Of a stretch of 64,000 bases of DNA, positions 48,930-58,317 are shown piece after piece. Position numbers and translations under genes: made by a program. The notes under the pieces are model-generated. The model had not been told where the DNA came from. It searched no databases and worked only from the letters and a program-made list of their open reading frames with translations. The DNA comes from Apodemus sylvaticus (Eukaryota; Chordata; Mammalia; Rodentia; Muridae), in contig NC_067482.1 in assembly GCF_947179515.1 (NCBI RefSeq), positions 75,417,811-75,481,810 of the forward strand. Direction: 5' to 3'. Positions within the stretch are counted from its first letter, which is position 1. Every line of letters begins with the position of its first letter.

Positions 48930-51900
48930 GATTTACAGGACAGTGACATGGGATATCTGTATGACGTGAGGCATGTGGTGTGGAAGCAGTGTGGATGACA
49001 CGAGCATGTATACACCTTGAGGCATGTGGATTGAATGTGGCAGGCGTGTTGAAGGGGTGTAGAGGGTGTGTGTGTTGCAATAACTTCCACCCTAGTCTCC
49101 TGCTGCAACTTCCTTTCCTGGAGGCCTCCTCCAGCAGTCGATCCTCCCCTTCCCCCCCTCCCCCGTGCAGATCCTCATTCTGGGGATCCCTCTCAGCCTT
49201 GTCAAGGAGGAAGGCCCAAAGGCCCAAAGGCCCAAAGGCCCTGCCTCATCATGCAAAGTACCGTGGGCATGTTTCGGTTGGGCTCAGAGGCCCCGGGGAA
49301 AGATCCTTATTATTAGAATGTTTAGTTGAAAGTGATCCATGCAGCTGACTCCGCTCTGGATCCCTAAATAGTCATGGCAGGCTTCAGAACGACAAAAGTT
49401 AACTCAGAAACGGTCCTCAGTCTAAAAGTTCACTAACTTATGGTGCTGCTCCTGGAGTTGAGGCAGAGCAGCCACTCAGCTCTGGAGCTCTGGCGTCCTC
49501 TGCTGGTGGCCTGAGGTCAGTGCAGGCAAAAAGCTTAGTAGTTCGGTCTACTAAAGACTTAGGTCCAAGAACTCAAGGTCAGCCTGGCCTCTGCTTTGCT
49601 GGAACAGCTGTTCAGTGACACTCACCCGTTATCCAGGCCGTTCTGCCCCAGCTTCTTCCCCATGTCACCGACCATCACCCCTGGCATGGGAAGCAGGGTC
49701 TTCGGGTCCCGAATCTGCACAGAGCCACAAGGAGTAATGGCTAGTTAAGTCTGTCAGCAGACCAGAGAGCAGGTCCAGACCAGCTGACCACTGACAGGGC
49801 TGACTCCGAATAGCTGAGTTACACTGGGTCCCCTGAAGTGATATGCCCAGGTCTAGAGGTGGGCCCTTCTGTGGAAAACAGACCTCTGCAGCTGTCATGG
49901 GGCAGAGACCTCAACACAAGATCATCTGGATCCCGAGTGGGCTGTAAAGCCATGGTCAGAGTCTTTACAAAAGAGAGGTTTCATAGAAAGGCAGTGTGGA
50001 GGGGAGGCAGAGGCTCACAAGACACGGCTTCCCGTGAAGGAGGCCAGAGCTGGGGCAGGTAGGAGGAGCTTCCTGAGCTCTCAGAGAACACCCCACTCAT
50101 GGCTGGAGCTCTGGCCGCCAGTGGCTCTCCTGACTTAGTTCCGGCTATGGTGTGACACTGTTCATAGCTCAGACAGAGGACCTGCATAGGGCTCCCGATA
50201 TGACAATGCTGGCTGAGCACATGTGTGCTGTGGGAAAGACAGCCAGGGCAAGCTACATCAATCTCATCGTTCCCAGTGGGTGTCCACTGAACATTCCCTA
50301 CAAGGAGTGCAGGCATGGCTGGCCAGAGACTCCTGACCTAGGGGCACTGTGCAAAAGCAGGTTTCATTCCACATAAAGCAGGACCACCAACCTCGAAGCA
50401 GAGGCCCCACTGCCTCTGCAGTAAAGCTGGGTAAAAACTTAGACACAAATTTCTTTTAAACCCCTTTTTAAAAATGCCATAAAAACCAGACAGCTAGAGA
50501 GATGGCGGCAATGACCTTCTAGGAAGTACCAAGGTTTGAATCCTGGACCCCAAGGTAAAAGGTCTGGGCTTCAGCCACTGGCGCTGTGGGGGCGGTGGGA
50601 CACGGGTGGGACGAAATCAGGCCATTGAGAGTGTGCCCTTTTCAGGGGGCTATTGAGACCCTGGTCTGTCCGTTACTTCTCACTCTGTCCCCAGACACAG
50701 CTTACTCAGTCACGGTCTCCGGCCGGGGCACCTGGGCTGCCACAGGCCCACAGCAGTACCAGCGTCAGGGCACCGTGGACTGACCGAGACCTTTCTGCCT
50801 TTGAGGAGTGGGGATTCTGTCACAGCAGCAGAAAGCTAACACAGGAGGAACAACCAGCAGGGTAAAGAGGACCAAGCAAAAACCCGTGAGCGGTGGCTGG
50901 AGGAAAGAAACCCGCGAGGCGAGCGGTGGCAGGAGGGAAGGCCCAGTAGTTCTTGCAGAGAACACAGGCTTGGTCCCAGCACTGACATCAGGCAGCTCAC
51001 AACTGGCTGCGCTTCCAGTTCTAGGGCATCCCACGCCCTCTGCTGGCCTCCACAGGGACTGCCTGTGTGCGGTACGCAGCCGTGTATTCAAGCCCTCTGT
51101 ACACAGGCATAAAATAAATAAATCAATCTCCAAAAATAATATGACTAGTGGCAGCTTCCAGTTCATCTGAAGAGAATTTCAAAGTGAAAAGCAAAAATAG
51201 CTAAGGCTATGCTTAACTCAAAAATATTAATCGTGCAAATTCACCTGTCCATTTCCTATGATGTACCCCAGCCCCGCAGGGCAGCACAGGCATCCAGGCA
51301 GGCCCTCAGATGGAGGGGGATGGTGCGGGGTCACCGAGGTGTCCTGAGTAAAGATGTGTGCCGTGACAACAGACCTGCTGGGTGCTCTGAAGAGCCGCTC
51401 ACAGAGACTCCAGCAGTCCTGTGTCCCTGTGAGCTGAAATGGAGGCGCGCTACAGGAAGCCTGCAGGAAGTTGAATCAGCACAAGCATCTTCCACAATAG
51501 TACAGATCGGCCTGAAGACATAGTGTGAGTGGCTACAGGTTAACTGCCAATCGGTATCAGCCATGCCCAGGTCTTACCTGCACCAGGAAGGAATGCAGCC
51601 CTTGGCACTGGCCATCTGGCATGTACAGCTGGGCAAACACTACTGCGTGAGTTGCTGTCTTGCCCAGGTTGCCCACCCAGAATTTGGCAGCCTCGAAATC
51701 CGGGGAATGTAAGATGAATTCCTGTGAAGGGGAGATTGGCAGCCTTGTAATCAGCAGCTGAGATCGGCGAATGGCTTTCCCTCCAAAGCAGGCTAACCCC
51801 TATGCTCCAAGCCTCGGAGCCAACAGTATAAATGGGCTGAACGCTGTATTTCCTGCGTGGGCCAAGTTGGCTTTATTTTTGCTTCAGGATCACCTTACAG

Positions 51901-54900
51901 AGGAAATGGACCAGTCTTACACAGTGAGCTGTTGGCTGCACTCCCCTGCAGAGGCTGACACTGGCCACGCTGTGCCAGGAGAGTCTGTCTGACTCTTGCC
52001 ACATCCCCTTCTGACTGCTAATGCATGGTGCCTGCAAGGTCGAGTTCTGCTGAGTCAACAATTGCCCCATAGGCTAAGGTAAGGCCATGGGGCACTGTCC
52101 TTGGCCAGCAGCCAGCACAGACTCCCCACAAGTCTCACAAAAGCCTCAGGCACCAAAGTACAATGGGAACAGATAGGGTCAAGGAACTGGAAAGTCCAAG
52201 ACAAGGCAAGACAGGCCTCAAGGCTGGGGATTGGGAAGAATTACCCTCCTTGTGGGGAAACTCTGCTAATTAAGGTCGAAGTTGACCATGAGAGGATGAC
52301 CTTTGACAATTCTGGATGTTTCTACTTGCCGAAACCTACACAGCTATGCAAGTGACATAGTTTCCACCCCTGGAACAGAATCAGCAGGGTGAGAGCCTCC
52401 ATGAGCATTCACAGTTATTGTGGGTATAAGGTTTGTTTGTATAATATTGTACATATCTTCATGTTCCGCTTTTGGGGATGTTCACTCTGTAAAAGGTTAA
52501 TGAATCCATGATAATCAGAGGCAGCGCAAGTCCAGGAGGCAAGGTCTTACAAATGGTAAATACTGAGACCTTCAGGACAGCCCTTAAGGCTGTGGGAAAG
52601 AACTCTGAAAACATAAGTTCAAGAATATACAATTTCTCAACTATGTAAAATACACTCTGAATTGTATAAAGAGGTTCATGGACCTAAAGACAGCTGCACT
52701 ATGAGCCAGCTTGCCAGAAAGACATCAAGGAGATAAAGAAATTTAGGGAATGATGACCAAAGAGCAAGATCCCACCCAGCTAAGTTTATTGTTTGTGTTC
52801 ACAAAGGTAGGCAGATTCCTGAGTTCAAGGTCAGCCTGAAACAGGGCAAGGTTAGGCCCAGGCATGGTAGGAATGGCAATTTCAGAGTAAGATTCCACCC
52901 AGCTAGTTTGTTGTCTGTGCTTATAAAGGCAGGCAGATCTCTGAATTCATTCGCAATGTTAAGGAAAAAAATAATGTATTTGCTGTCTTTTTCTAAGAAT
53001 GGGGGGTGGGGGTCTGGGGTCAGGGGATGCTGATTCATAGACTAATCAAAGGGGAACCTGGGGTGAACAATTCAATTGATATGTAAATAAAAGACTGAGC
53101 TTTTGGTCCAGAGAGATTTTAGATTGTTTTTTTTCCTAGCAAGAGAGAGCTGCCTCAAGCAGAAGGCTTTCTGGAAAGCTGTCTTGAGCAAATTACAGGC
53201 TGTCAGCTTGCACTCCATGATTGACTTCACATTGTTCTCACTGCTTTCAAACATCCCTTTCCTCAGAAACTGCTCTTCAAGCTGAGACTGGTCATTGGCA
53301 CCTACCCTCAGTCCCCCAAAACTTTATAAGCCTTGAATCACCCTAATAAAGTTGATCTGCCCCCTAATAGCTGGTCCCAATGTGGTCTTTCACTGAATGT
53401 ACCCACAGGGCTTCGGAACCCCCGCTCACCCATCTCTGCTCCTCCCATTCTCATGGACTGAGTCAGCCAATGAGCCACGAGAGCAGGGAGACCCACAGAG
53501 TATCTGACCCTCCATGAGTTCCCATGCCTGCTTGCTTGGTGTAGAAGGTAAGACCTTCATGCCTCAGGACAAGGCGAGCTTTCAGCGGCCTCTCTAATGA
53601 GGGCGTGTAAGGGGGAGACATTCTTGACTAACTATTGTCCATTTACATTTCCCATGTTCCGTCCACCCAGGGCCCAGGGGAACCCAGAACCTACCTGGGT
53701 AGCAGGATCATAGTGAGCTGTTGTTCGCATGGCCTTGGTATTACTCCCATGACTCAGTTCAGTGAGAGCAAAACAGCCAAAAATCTAAATGTCAAAGCAC
53801 ACAGCGATGTCAGGTAAGAGGTGCGTTCCTGTGTGTGGACCTTGCCTCCACTGGACACCATTCCCACCTGCTGGCACAGATGCCATAGCATGTGCCATGT
53901 TGAGCATAGGCTACAAAGATCTTTACAGTCAGAGGAGGCCACAGGGTGTTCAGTCAGTCAGGAAAGCTAAGTCCACAGGCAGGCAGGGTGGGCAAGGGAA
54001 AACACCAGCCTGAGAGCACTCCTAGGAGCAGGGCCTGGCCTGCCAGGTCTCTCCTGTAGCCTTCCCTGTCCACAGCTAAGTCTGGACATGACACTGGGCT
54101 CATAGCGCACAAGGTCAACTTACCTCCAGGCTATAGATCTTCTCAAGGTACTTGAAATGCTGCTCAGAACCAGAACTGAGAACTGTGGATCCAAAAACCT
54201 GAAATGTAACACAGGTGCGGGGGTGGGTGCGGAGGTGGGTGGTGCTGCTCCTGCGTGGAGCAGGTATACCTCACACCTACCCCACCCCTACCCCACCCCT
54301 GTCCCACACACACCCCACGCACACCTCTTCCTACTGGACTGTCCATTATGAATAAACATATTTTCCAAGAATCCAAGAATGCGTGGGTGCAAATTTACAC
54401 CGAAAGCTGAAAATCTGATCTTGTCACTGAATCTTAAATGTTGTATAGTTTAAGAGCCATGTGGCTGTGGTTTGTGTCTGATGTGGGTGGCCCTGTGCGG
54501 ACATGGGTTCCCTGCCCTCTGTCACACACTCACCAACATGTGGAGGACACATTTGTTGGCCAGGGACCAGTCGTACATGCCCAGGCAGTTAATCAATACT
54601 AGAATCTTCAGGGGGTTCTTTAGCAGGTCCTCTACTTTGAAGAAGCCATATTCAAAGACTCGCTTGCAGCGAAGAAAGTTCAGTTCTCGTAGCTTCTCTA
54701 GAGGCAGATCGGCCCCATATGAGCGGGCAAAGAGAGGATCATTCTCCAAAGCTGAGAAGATGGTTTTCTGTAAACACAGAGCACAGGGTGCTAACATGAA
54801 AGCCAAAGGTGGGATGTCACATGTTTCTATGCACTTGGCTTCTCTCATTGACTGCCTAAGACCTAGTCTGACCCAGAAATCCCAGCTGAAAGGAAGACAT

Positions 54901-55222
54901 GGGGATATCAGAGTCCTGTCCATTCCTTCCCCTGGCATCCTGGGGACCATCCTGGAGTAAGGGGAGACAGACCCACACTGTCCCAAGACCCACCCATCCT
55001 ACAGAACCATCAGGGCCAGGAAGGCCACCAGGCTATGTCAGGGAGCAGAGACACGACCAGTCTCCACACAGACCTCACCTTGAAGTGGAGTGCATCCTGG
55101 CCGTCCCAGAAGAGCTGCAGCTCCTTGGAGTTGAAAGAGGCTCTTGCTCGGTAGGCACTAAGGGGGCCCTTGGGGATGTCTGACCACAAAGCACTGTCTC
55201 TGTTTTCTGGTGGGGATCCCAT
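33092..55222 (-). CDS. Acox3: Acox3, peroxisomal acyl-CoA oxidase 3 (pristanoyl-CoA oxidase), complete spliced CDS of 17 coding exons
   Basis: The enzyme is a peroxisomal flavoprotein that oxidises CoA esters of 2-methyl-branched fatty acids such as pristanoyl-CoA to the trans-2-enoyl-CoA, passing electrons from FAD to oxygen and making H2O2; this is the first step of branched-chain peroxisomal beta-oxidation. Seen here: 17 exons joined on the minus strand give 2103 nt, 700 codons plus stop, with no frameshift or internal stop. The N-terminal helical part is about residues 28-150, the middle beta domain follows with ALTELSHGSN at 157-166 and WVGN at 196-199, and the C-terminal helical domains carry ACGGHGY at 425-431 and the YEGD context whose E451 corresponds to the catalytic base of acyl-CoA oxidases and dehydrogenases. 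The last three residues, SQL, are a PTS1-type peroxisomal signal; human ACOX3 ends in SKL. The start ATG sits in a strong Kozak context (ACCATGG). ACOX1 and ACOX2 are excluded by sequence similarity to ACOX3 along the full length. Confidence 0.97.
35517..35603 (-). CDS. Acox3: Acox3 exon 17 (residues 633-661)
   Basis: 87 nt, phase 0 both sides. Acceptor aacag, donor GTAAGG after the GAG of GKADGE. A second GTGAGG five bases inside the exon end was rejected because it would put an early stop in exon 18. It encodes LKDDAVALVDVIAPSDFVLG then SPIGKADGE. Confidence 0.96.
36274..36341 (-). CDS. Acox3: Acox3 exon 16 (residues 610 partial-632)
   Basis: 68 nt, acceptor tgcag and donor GTGAGTC, ending phase 0. 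It encodes GYISGEQTGRAMEDAILTLC then VQ after the split Gly610. Confidence 0.96.
36923..37097 (-). CDS. Acox3: Acox3 exon 15 (residues 552-609 and first base of Gly610)
   Basis: 175 nt, ending phase 1, acceptor gctgcag and donor GTGAGG. It encodes VYHCQPLALAFMELTVLQRF, then HEHTRSSSVPPSLRTVLGRL and STLYGLWCLSQHMALLYR. A long CA repeat on the transcript strand lies 77 nt upstream of the acceptor. Confidence 0.97.
37175..37229. repeat. (TG)27 plus strand, (CA)27 on the Acox3 transcript strand, intron 14
   Basis: A pure dinucleotide run of about 55 bp begins 77 bp from the exon 15 acceptor. CA-rich RNA binds hnRNP L, so the position is relevant to splicing. Confidence 0.97.
38188..38303 (-). 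CDS. Acox3: Acox3 exon 14 (residues 513 partial-551)
   Basis: 116 nt: two bases completing Ala513 plus 38 codons, ending phase 0. Acceptor ccccaag (AAG type), donor GTATGT. It encodes LLAAYHWLVCYLLQESHRRY then CQEKKSRGSDFEARNNSQ, part of the oxidase-specific C-terminal helical domain. Confidence 0.96.
40044..40157 (-). CDS. Acox3: Acox3 exon 13 (residues 475 partial-512 and first base of Ala513)
   Basis: 114 nt, donor GTACTG. The acceptor chosen is the TTAG directly before 40157, giving DGAHFTSPLKTVDFLEAYPG and onward to SKADWLDSA. The same length as human ACOX3 in this stretch supports that choice. Two further AGs, 15 and 21 nt upstream, are also in frame (see findings). Confidence 0.93.
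40365..40442 (-). repeat. B1 fragment, minus strand, with G run, intron 12
   Basis: The plus strand reads agacaggttttcctgcctct, gccaagtgctgggattaaag and ccgctgcctggc, a reversed B1 left part. A run of nine or more G lies at its tail side. Confidence 0.75.
40607..40729 (-). CDS. Acox3: Acox3 exon 12, catalytic-base exon (residues 434-474 and first base of Asp475)
   Basis: 123 nt: two bases completing Met434, 40 codons and one base of Asp475. It encodes NRLGDLRNDNDPNCTYEGDN then NVLLQQTSNYLLSFLDHPFQ. E451 in the YEGD context corresponds by family alignment to the glutamate that abstracts the alpha-proton. Donor GTGGGC, acceptor ccag. Confidence 0.97.
40792..40803 (+). promoter_or_regulatory. 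CTCF-like motif in Acox3 intron 11
   Basis: CCAGCAGGGGGC matches the CTCF core at all twelve positions. It lies 62 bp upstream, in transcript terms, of the exon 12 acceptor. Confidence 0.45.
40977..41047. repeat. Compound (CT)24(CA)12 microsatellite, intron 11
   Basis: A pure CT run passes into CA. It lies about 250 bp from the exon 12 acceptor. On the transcript strand it reads TG then AG. Confidence 0.97.
42215..42335 (-). CDS. Acox3: Acox3 exon 11 (residues 394-433 and first base of Met434)
   Basis: 121 nt, ending in phase 1. Acceptor ccacag, donor GTAAGT. It encodes AELGREIHALASAGKPLASW then TSQRGIQECREACGGHGYLS. ACGGHGY at 425-431 is the acyl-CoA oxidase signature near the flavin. Confidence 0.97.
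43671..43793 (-). CDS. Acox3: Acox3 exon 10 (residues 353-393)
   Basis: 123 nt, phase 0, acceptor cag and donor GTGAGGC. It encodes QWRLLPYLAAAYALDHFAKT then IFLDLMELQRSRLRGDHSDR and Q. The match to human ACOX3 is close. Confidence 0.97.
43930..44165 (-). repeat. B3/B2-class SINE, minus strand, intron 9
   Basis: The plus strand reads tgtgtatgaatgctttgcct then gcatgtattacatatatgca and ends cactaagccatctcttcagc-like (caccaagccatctcttcagc), the reversed tRNA-like head. It is in the same orientation as Acox3. Confidence 0.8.
44885..45067 (-). CDS. Acox3: Acox3 exon 9 (residues 292-352)
   Basis: 183 nt, phase 0. Acceptor cccag before DVRQRLGASLGSLSSGR and donor GTACT after PLQ. It begins the C-terminal helical domain; RFSATRCQFGPTDKEEIPVL is the conserved oxidase motif region. 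Confidence 0.97.
45231..45250 (+). promoter_or_regulatory. CTCF-like motif in Acox3 intron 8
   Basis: GCCACCTGGGGGCGCTGTGC resembles the CTCF motif including the downstream GCGC part, with T in place of the usual A at the sixth core position. It is 163 bp upstream of exon 9. Confidence 0.35.
45681..45925 (+). repeat. B1 SINE with an expanded (AAG)27 tail, intron 8
   Basis: A near-consensus B1 (gccgggcggtggtggcgcac onward) runs into about 80 bp of uninterrupted AAG up to 45930. The element and the tract together are bounded by a 13-bp duplication, AAGAACGATTTCT at 45668-45680 and AAGAATGATTTCT at 45926-45938. The triplet tract therefore arose in the SINE tail. It is antisense to Acox3. Confidence 0.93.
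46463..46740 (+). mobile_element. Rodent interspersed repeat, second copy, intron 8
   Basis: Gaatgaaaatggcccccact, gtggccttgctacaggaagt and gaccttgactatggtgtctc-like words match the family at 21322-21640. Family name uncertain. Confidence 0.6.
46995..47091 (-). CDS. Acox3: Acox3 exon 8 (residues 259 partial-291)
   Basis: 97 nt: one base completing Gly259 plus 32 codons. It encodes FAMFNKVRIPRQNLLDRTGN then VTSEGTYNTPFK. The acceptor is cacag. The donor reads AAG followed by GTACC, a non-optimal but valid GT donor. Confidence 0.96.
47441..47605 (+). repeat. Diverged B1 SINE, intron 7
   Basis: Gcagtggtggtgcacacctt, then taatcccagcactcggaggc and ttccagaacagccagggcta, ending in an A/AAAAT-rich tail. 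Confidence 0.9.
48898..48927. repeat. (GT)15 microsatellite, intron 7
   Basis: A short pure GT run flanked by GTGT-containing imperfect repeats between about 48740 and 49070. A 3.5-copy GGCCCAAA octamer repeat lies at 49205-49240. Confidence 0.95.
49626..49714 (-). CDS. Acox3: Acox3 exon 7 (residues 230-259 partial)
   Basis: 89 nt, ending with two bases of Gly259 (phase 2). Acceptor gtgcag, donor GTGAGTG. It encodes IRDPKTLLPMPGVMVGDMGK then KLGQNGLDN. The split codon is completed as GGA by the first base of exon 8. Confidence 0.97.
50930..51140 (+). repeat. B2 SINE carrying a CTCF-type motif, intron 6
   Basis: Ttcttgcagagaacacaggc, then caggcagctcacaactggct and an AATAAATAAAT tail follow B2. 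On the minus strand CCAGCAGAGGGC at 51035-51046 matches the CTCF core exactly; B2-borne CTCF sites are an established rodent phenomenon. Confidence 0.85.
51578..51721 (-). CDS. Acox3: Acox3 exon 6 (residues 182-229)
   Basis: 144 nt, phase 0, acceptor cacag and donor GTAAGAC. It encodes EFILHSPDFEAAKFWVGNLG, then KTATHAVVFAQLYMPDGQCQ and ends FLVQ. WVGN at 196-199 is a conserved element of the middle domain near the flavin. Confidence 0.97.
52768..53490 (+). mobile_element. LTR-like sequence with an internal direct repeat, intron 5
   Basis: Two copies of a segment starting GATYCCACCCAGCTA and running to AAAGGYAGGCAGAT begin at 52768 and 52891. Further on, a TATA-like CTTTATAAGCC (about 53321), AATAAAG (about 53344) and a cggaacccccgctcacccat end resemble the U3-R-U5 layout of a retroviral LTR. 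No internal retroviral genes are present, so it would be a solo LTR. Limits and family are uncertain. Confidence 0.5.
53695..53784 (-). CDS. Acox3: Acox3 exon 5, FAD/substrate-binding segment (residues 152-181)
   Basis: 90 nt, phase 0, acceptor tttag and donor GTAGG. It encodes IFGCFALTELSHGSN followed by TKAMRTTAHYDPATQ. The ALTELSHGSN stretch is the acyl-CoA oxidase version of the acyl-CoA dehydrogenase FAD/substrate-contact motif and starts the middle beta domain. Confidence 0.97.
54124..54198 (-). CDS. Acox3: Acox3 exon 4 (residues 127-151)
   Basis: 75 nt, phase 0 at both ends, acceptor cag and donor GTAAGT. It encodes VFGSTVLSSGSEQHFKYLEK and onward to SLE. The reading continues directly into the FAD-binding segment of exon 5. 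Confidence 0.96.
54534..54767 (-). CDS. Acox3: Acox3 exon 3 (residues 49-126)
   Basis: 234 nt, phase 0 on both sides. The acceptor is tttacag before KTIFSALEND and the donor is GTGAGTG after HML. It encodes the helical N-terminal domain, including FLRCKRVFEYGF and INCLGMYDWSLANK, closely matching human ACOX3. Flanking introns 2 and 3 are only 311 and 335 bp. Confidence 0.97.
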
Positions 55223-55233
55223 GGTACCGTCAC
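55079..55233 (-). CDS. Acox3: Acox3 exon 2, first coding exon (residues 1-48)
   Basis: The acceptor CTGTGCAG precedes 55233 and the donor GTGAGG follows 55079. The exon has 11 nt of 5' UTR, then the ATG at 55222-55220 in the context ACCATGG. It encodes the N-terminus beginning MGSPPENRDS and ends HFK in phase 0. The segment PKGPLSAYRARASF matches the conserved ACOX3 start (human PRGPLDAYRARASF), which supports this start codon. Confidence 0.95.
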
Positions 55234-55959
55234 CTGCACAGAGAACCAAACCTACTGTGCATAGCTGCACAACGTCAGAGCAAGAGCAAACCCAGGGGCT
55301 GCAAAGCAACAGCGGCAGGGACGGCAAAGCATCAGCCTGGAGGCACCAGGGTTCAAAAGGAAGGGGAAGCAGCTCCCGTCTCCTGGATTGCACTCCTGAG
55401 CAGGCAAAGATGACACAGGGCAGAGCGGAGCCATCTGCTGATGGAGTGGGAGAGAGGGCCAGGGAAACAGGTTGTAATAAACCTGGAACCTACAGACAGG
55501 CTGGCCTGAGGCTCACTCTCTTGTTACAAGTGCCTGCCTGAGGACACTGTGATCTTGCATGAGCAGGAAGTTCAAGTTCCTCATGGATCACTAGGCCCAG
55601 AGGCAGGGAACTGTCCCTCTGGGATCCGGCCACTCACAACACTCAATGTTTACCTGCTCACTGAAGCTGTAACTACAGGTTCCAGTGTTGGTCTGCACTC
55701 AACACTCAGGGATCTCACTCACAGAGCAGGTAAGTCCTTTCCACTAAAGTACTGTTCTGGAATTCTCTGAATCAACTGGATCCTCTTCCAGAGATCTGAT
55801 TCATTGTGCAATAGAGGCAAAGGGCTTTTGCTCTAACCAACAATCATCTGAAAACCAAATCCAGGCAAGGAGGCTCTAAGACCTTTGGAATCCACTGAGG
55901 TAACTGTTCAAATAGTCTAGGGCAAGACTGCTGTAGTCACAGTGCTGGTGGTTTGGTTT

Positions 55960-56147
55960 TTGTTTGTTTTTCTTTTTCAATGTGCATTGGTGTTTTGCCT
56001 GCATGTATGTCTATGAGGGTGCCAGCACCTTTGGAACTGGAGTTACAGAGAGTTGTGAGCTGGCATGTGGGGGGGGGGGTGGGGGGGGGAATTGAATCTG
56101 AGTCCTCTGGAAGAGCAGCCAGTAGTGCTCTTAACTGCTGAGCCATA
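55960..56147 (-). repeat. B3/B2-class SINE, minus strand, with G-rich interruption, intron 1
   Basis: The plus strand reads gcctgcatgtatgtctatga, ggaactggagttacagagag and cagtagtgctcttaactgct, then gagccat. A G tract of about 20 at 56069-56089 interrupts it. Confidence 0.85.
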
Positions 56148-56639
56148 TTTTCCTATGTGACGGGGACATCAGGTACATGGTGGGACTGAGCACCCACCCT
56201 CTGCTAACCAAGTCCTACAAGGTCCTCCCCAACTCTAATCCAAACAGATTGTCCCACCGAAACATGAGACACTAAATCCAAGGCCAGAGGTAGGAAACTG
56301 TCAAACTTGGGAGCAAGGGCCCAAAGCAAGAGTAGGACAACAGACAAAAACTCCAGGAACAAAAGCTATGTCCCTATAAAGACTGACAGGACTGGAAAAC
56401 ACCCGCCATCTGCTCCCAGAAAAGAGAAAGGCCAAATTCCTATCAAGAGGCAGAGGGGACATCAGCACCGATCACAAACCACAGGGACTAAAGAAACACA
56501 CAAGTGAGAGTTAGCCTACAGAGGTAGTAAGCAGAAAGGGGCCCTGCAGACAGCTCTCAGTTACCCACATATGCTACGGTGGAAAGGGGCACCAGGTAAA
56601 AGGGGAACGTAAGGGTTAGAAGACTAAAGCCACAGCTGG

Positions 56640-56835
56640 AGCCACAGTCCGGTGTTTAAAAGTGCTTACTGCTCTAGCAAAGGAGACATATTTGATTTCC
56701 AGCACCCACATACTGGCTTACAATTGTCTCCAGTTCCAGGGGTTCTAAAACTTCAGACCTCCTTGGGTTCTTGTACACACGCATCACACAGACATACACA
56801 CAACCAGGCATGCAAAATTAAACACTTAAACAAAC
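56640..56835 (+). repeat. B2 SINE, intron 1
   Basis: Ctactgctctagcaaagg-like head (cttactgctctagcaaagga), then cacccacatactggcttaca and an A-rich tail. Confidence 0.8.
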
Positions 56836-57129
56836 AATGAAGCTAGCAGCACGGAGGACAGAGACACACATGCCTTATACTGAGTTTGAGATGCCACATG
56901 ATTTGTGAGAGGCCAGAAAGCTCTAAGAAGCAAGGCCAGTGACAGGGACCAATGTCTAGCTTTCACAAGGCTTCTTCCCTTAGGGAAACAGCCAAGCACT
57001 GCTGCTTGCTACAGATTCTTGCTTCTAATACATTGCTTCTCATGCAGACAATTATAACTGACTACACTGCAAGTAAGGATGGCTTCTATCAATCTGCATT
57101 TAGAGATTTAGAGATTCGTAGTTACTGCT

Positions 57130-57425
57130 GTGAACAGACACAAGGCAAATTTTATAAAGGACAACATTTAATTGGGGCTAGTTTACAGGTTCAGAGGTTC
57201 AGTAGATTATCATTAACGTGGGAGCATGGCAGCATCTGGGCAGGCATGGTGCGGGCAGAGTTGAGAGTTTGCTACATCTTCATTTGAAGGCTGCTAGTGG
57301 AAGACTGGCTTCCAGGCAGCTAGGACGAGGGTCTTAAGCCCATGCCCACAGTGACACACCTATTCCAACAAGGCCACACCTCCTACAGTGCCACTCCCTG
57401 GGCCAAACATACACAAACTATCACA
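57130..57425 (+). mobile_element. Rodent interspersed repeat, intron 1
   Basis: Gctgtgaacagacacaaggc, then aggacaacatttaattgggg, gggagcatggcagcatctgg and ccaacaaggccacacctcct form a very common mouse repeat; family name not certain. Confidence 0.65.
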
Positions 57426-57472
57426 CAATCCTTCCCCAGTTTAAGAAAGATATTCAAGACCATCCTATAGAC

Positions 57473-57685
57473 CAATGGCTCTCAACCTGTGGGTCTCAAA
57501 CCTTTTGGGAATCAAACAACCTTTTCATAGGGGTCTCCTGAGATAACTGGACAGCACGATATTTACAATATGATTCATAACAGTAGCAAAATTACAGCTA
57601 TGAAAATAATGTTCTGGTTGGGCATCACCACAACATAAGGAACTGTATTAAAGGGTCACAGCATTAGGAAGGTTGAGAACCAATG
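57473..57685. mobile_element. URR1-type hAT-Charlie DNA transposon, intron 1
   Basis: A 213-bp non-autonomous element with 16-bp terminal inverted repeats, CAATGGCTCTCAACCT and AGGTTGAGAACCAATG (two mismatches). Inside, tgattcataacagtagcaaa and aggaactgtattaaagggtc are URR1 hallmarks. No transposase is encoded. Confidence 0.88.
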
Positions 57686-57997
57686 CTCAGATGGATAGAT
57701 AAGATTTTGGGACATGTAAGAAGAGAGATTAATTTAATTAATAGTACTTGGAATACCTTCAAGGTAAAAATGAACTACCTGATTTAATCAGCCTACTGGC
57801 AGAACCAGTCAGTAACTAATGGCTGGTAAATAAGATCAACAACTAACAAAGCCATTGTCAGATATAAGCGATGGGGACTGTGACAGCCACAGTACGTAGG
57901 CAGAACATGAACAGCCTCAGGCAAGCTGGTCACCTTCTGGGATGGTCAAACCTTACAACTTGACTGCATCTGGAATCTTGAAAAAAAGAAAAACTTG

Positions 57998-58166
57998 CCG
58001 GGCAATGGTGGTGCACGCCCTTAATCCCAGCACTTGGGAGGCAGAGGCAAGCGGATTTCTGAGGCCAGCCAGATCTACAGAGTGAGTTCCAGAACAGCCA
58101 GGGCTATAAAACAAACAAAGAAACAAACAAAAAAAAAAAACCCAAAAAAAACAAACAAAAAAAAAA

Positions 58167-58202
<36 letters not shown>

Positions 58203-58205
58203 AAA
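57998..58205 (+). repeat. B1 SINE with A-rich and (GAAA)n tail, intron 1
   Basis: Gccgggcaatggtggtgcac onward, with an internal deletion after ggatttctgaggccagcc. The tail passes into AAAC runs and then (GAAA)9 at about 58168-58204. Confidence 0.92.
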
Positions 58206-58317
58206 ACCTATCTCTGTGTGTAGCTGAGGTTATTTCCAGAAAGCTTTAACTGAGGGAAGACCCAAGCTAAACATGAGAACATCATTCCATGGGCTGCAAT
58301 TTTAAAAAGTGGGTGGG

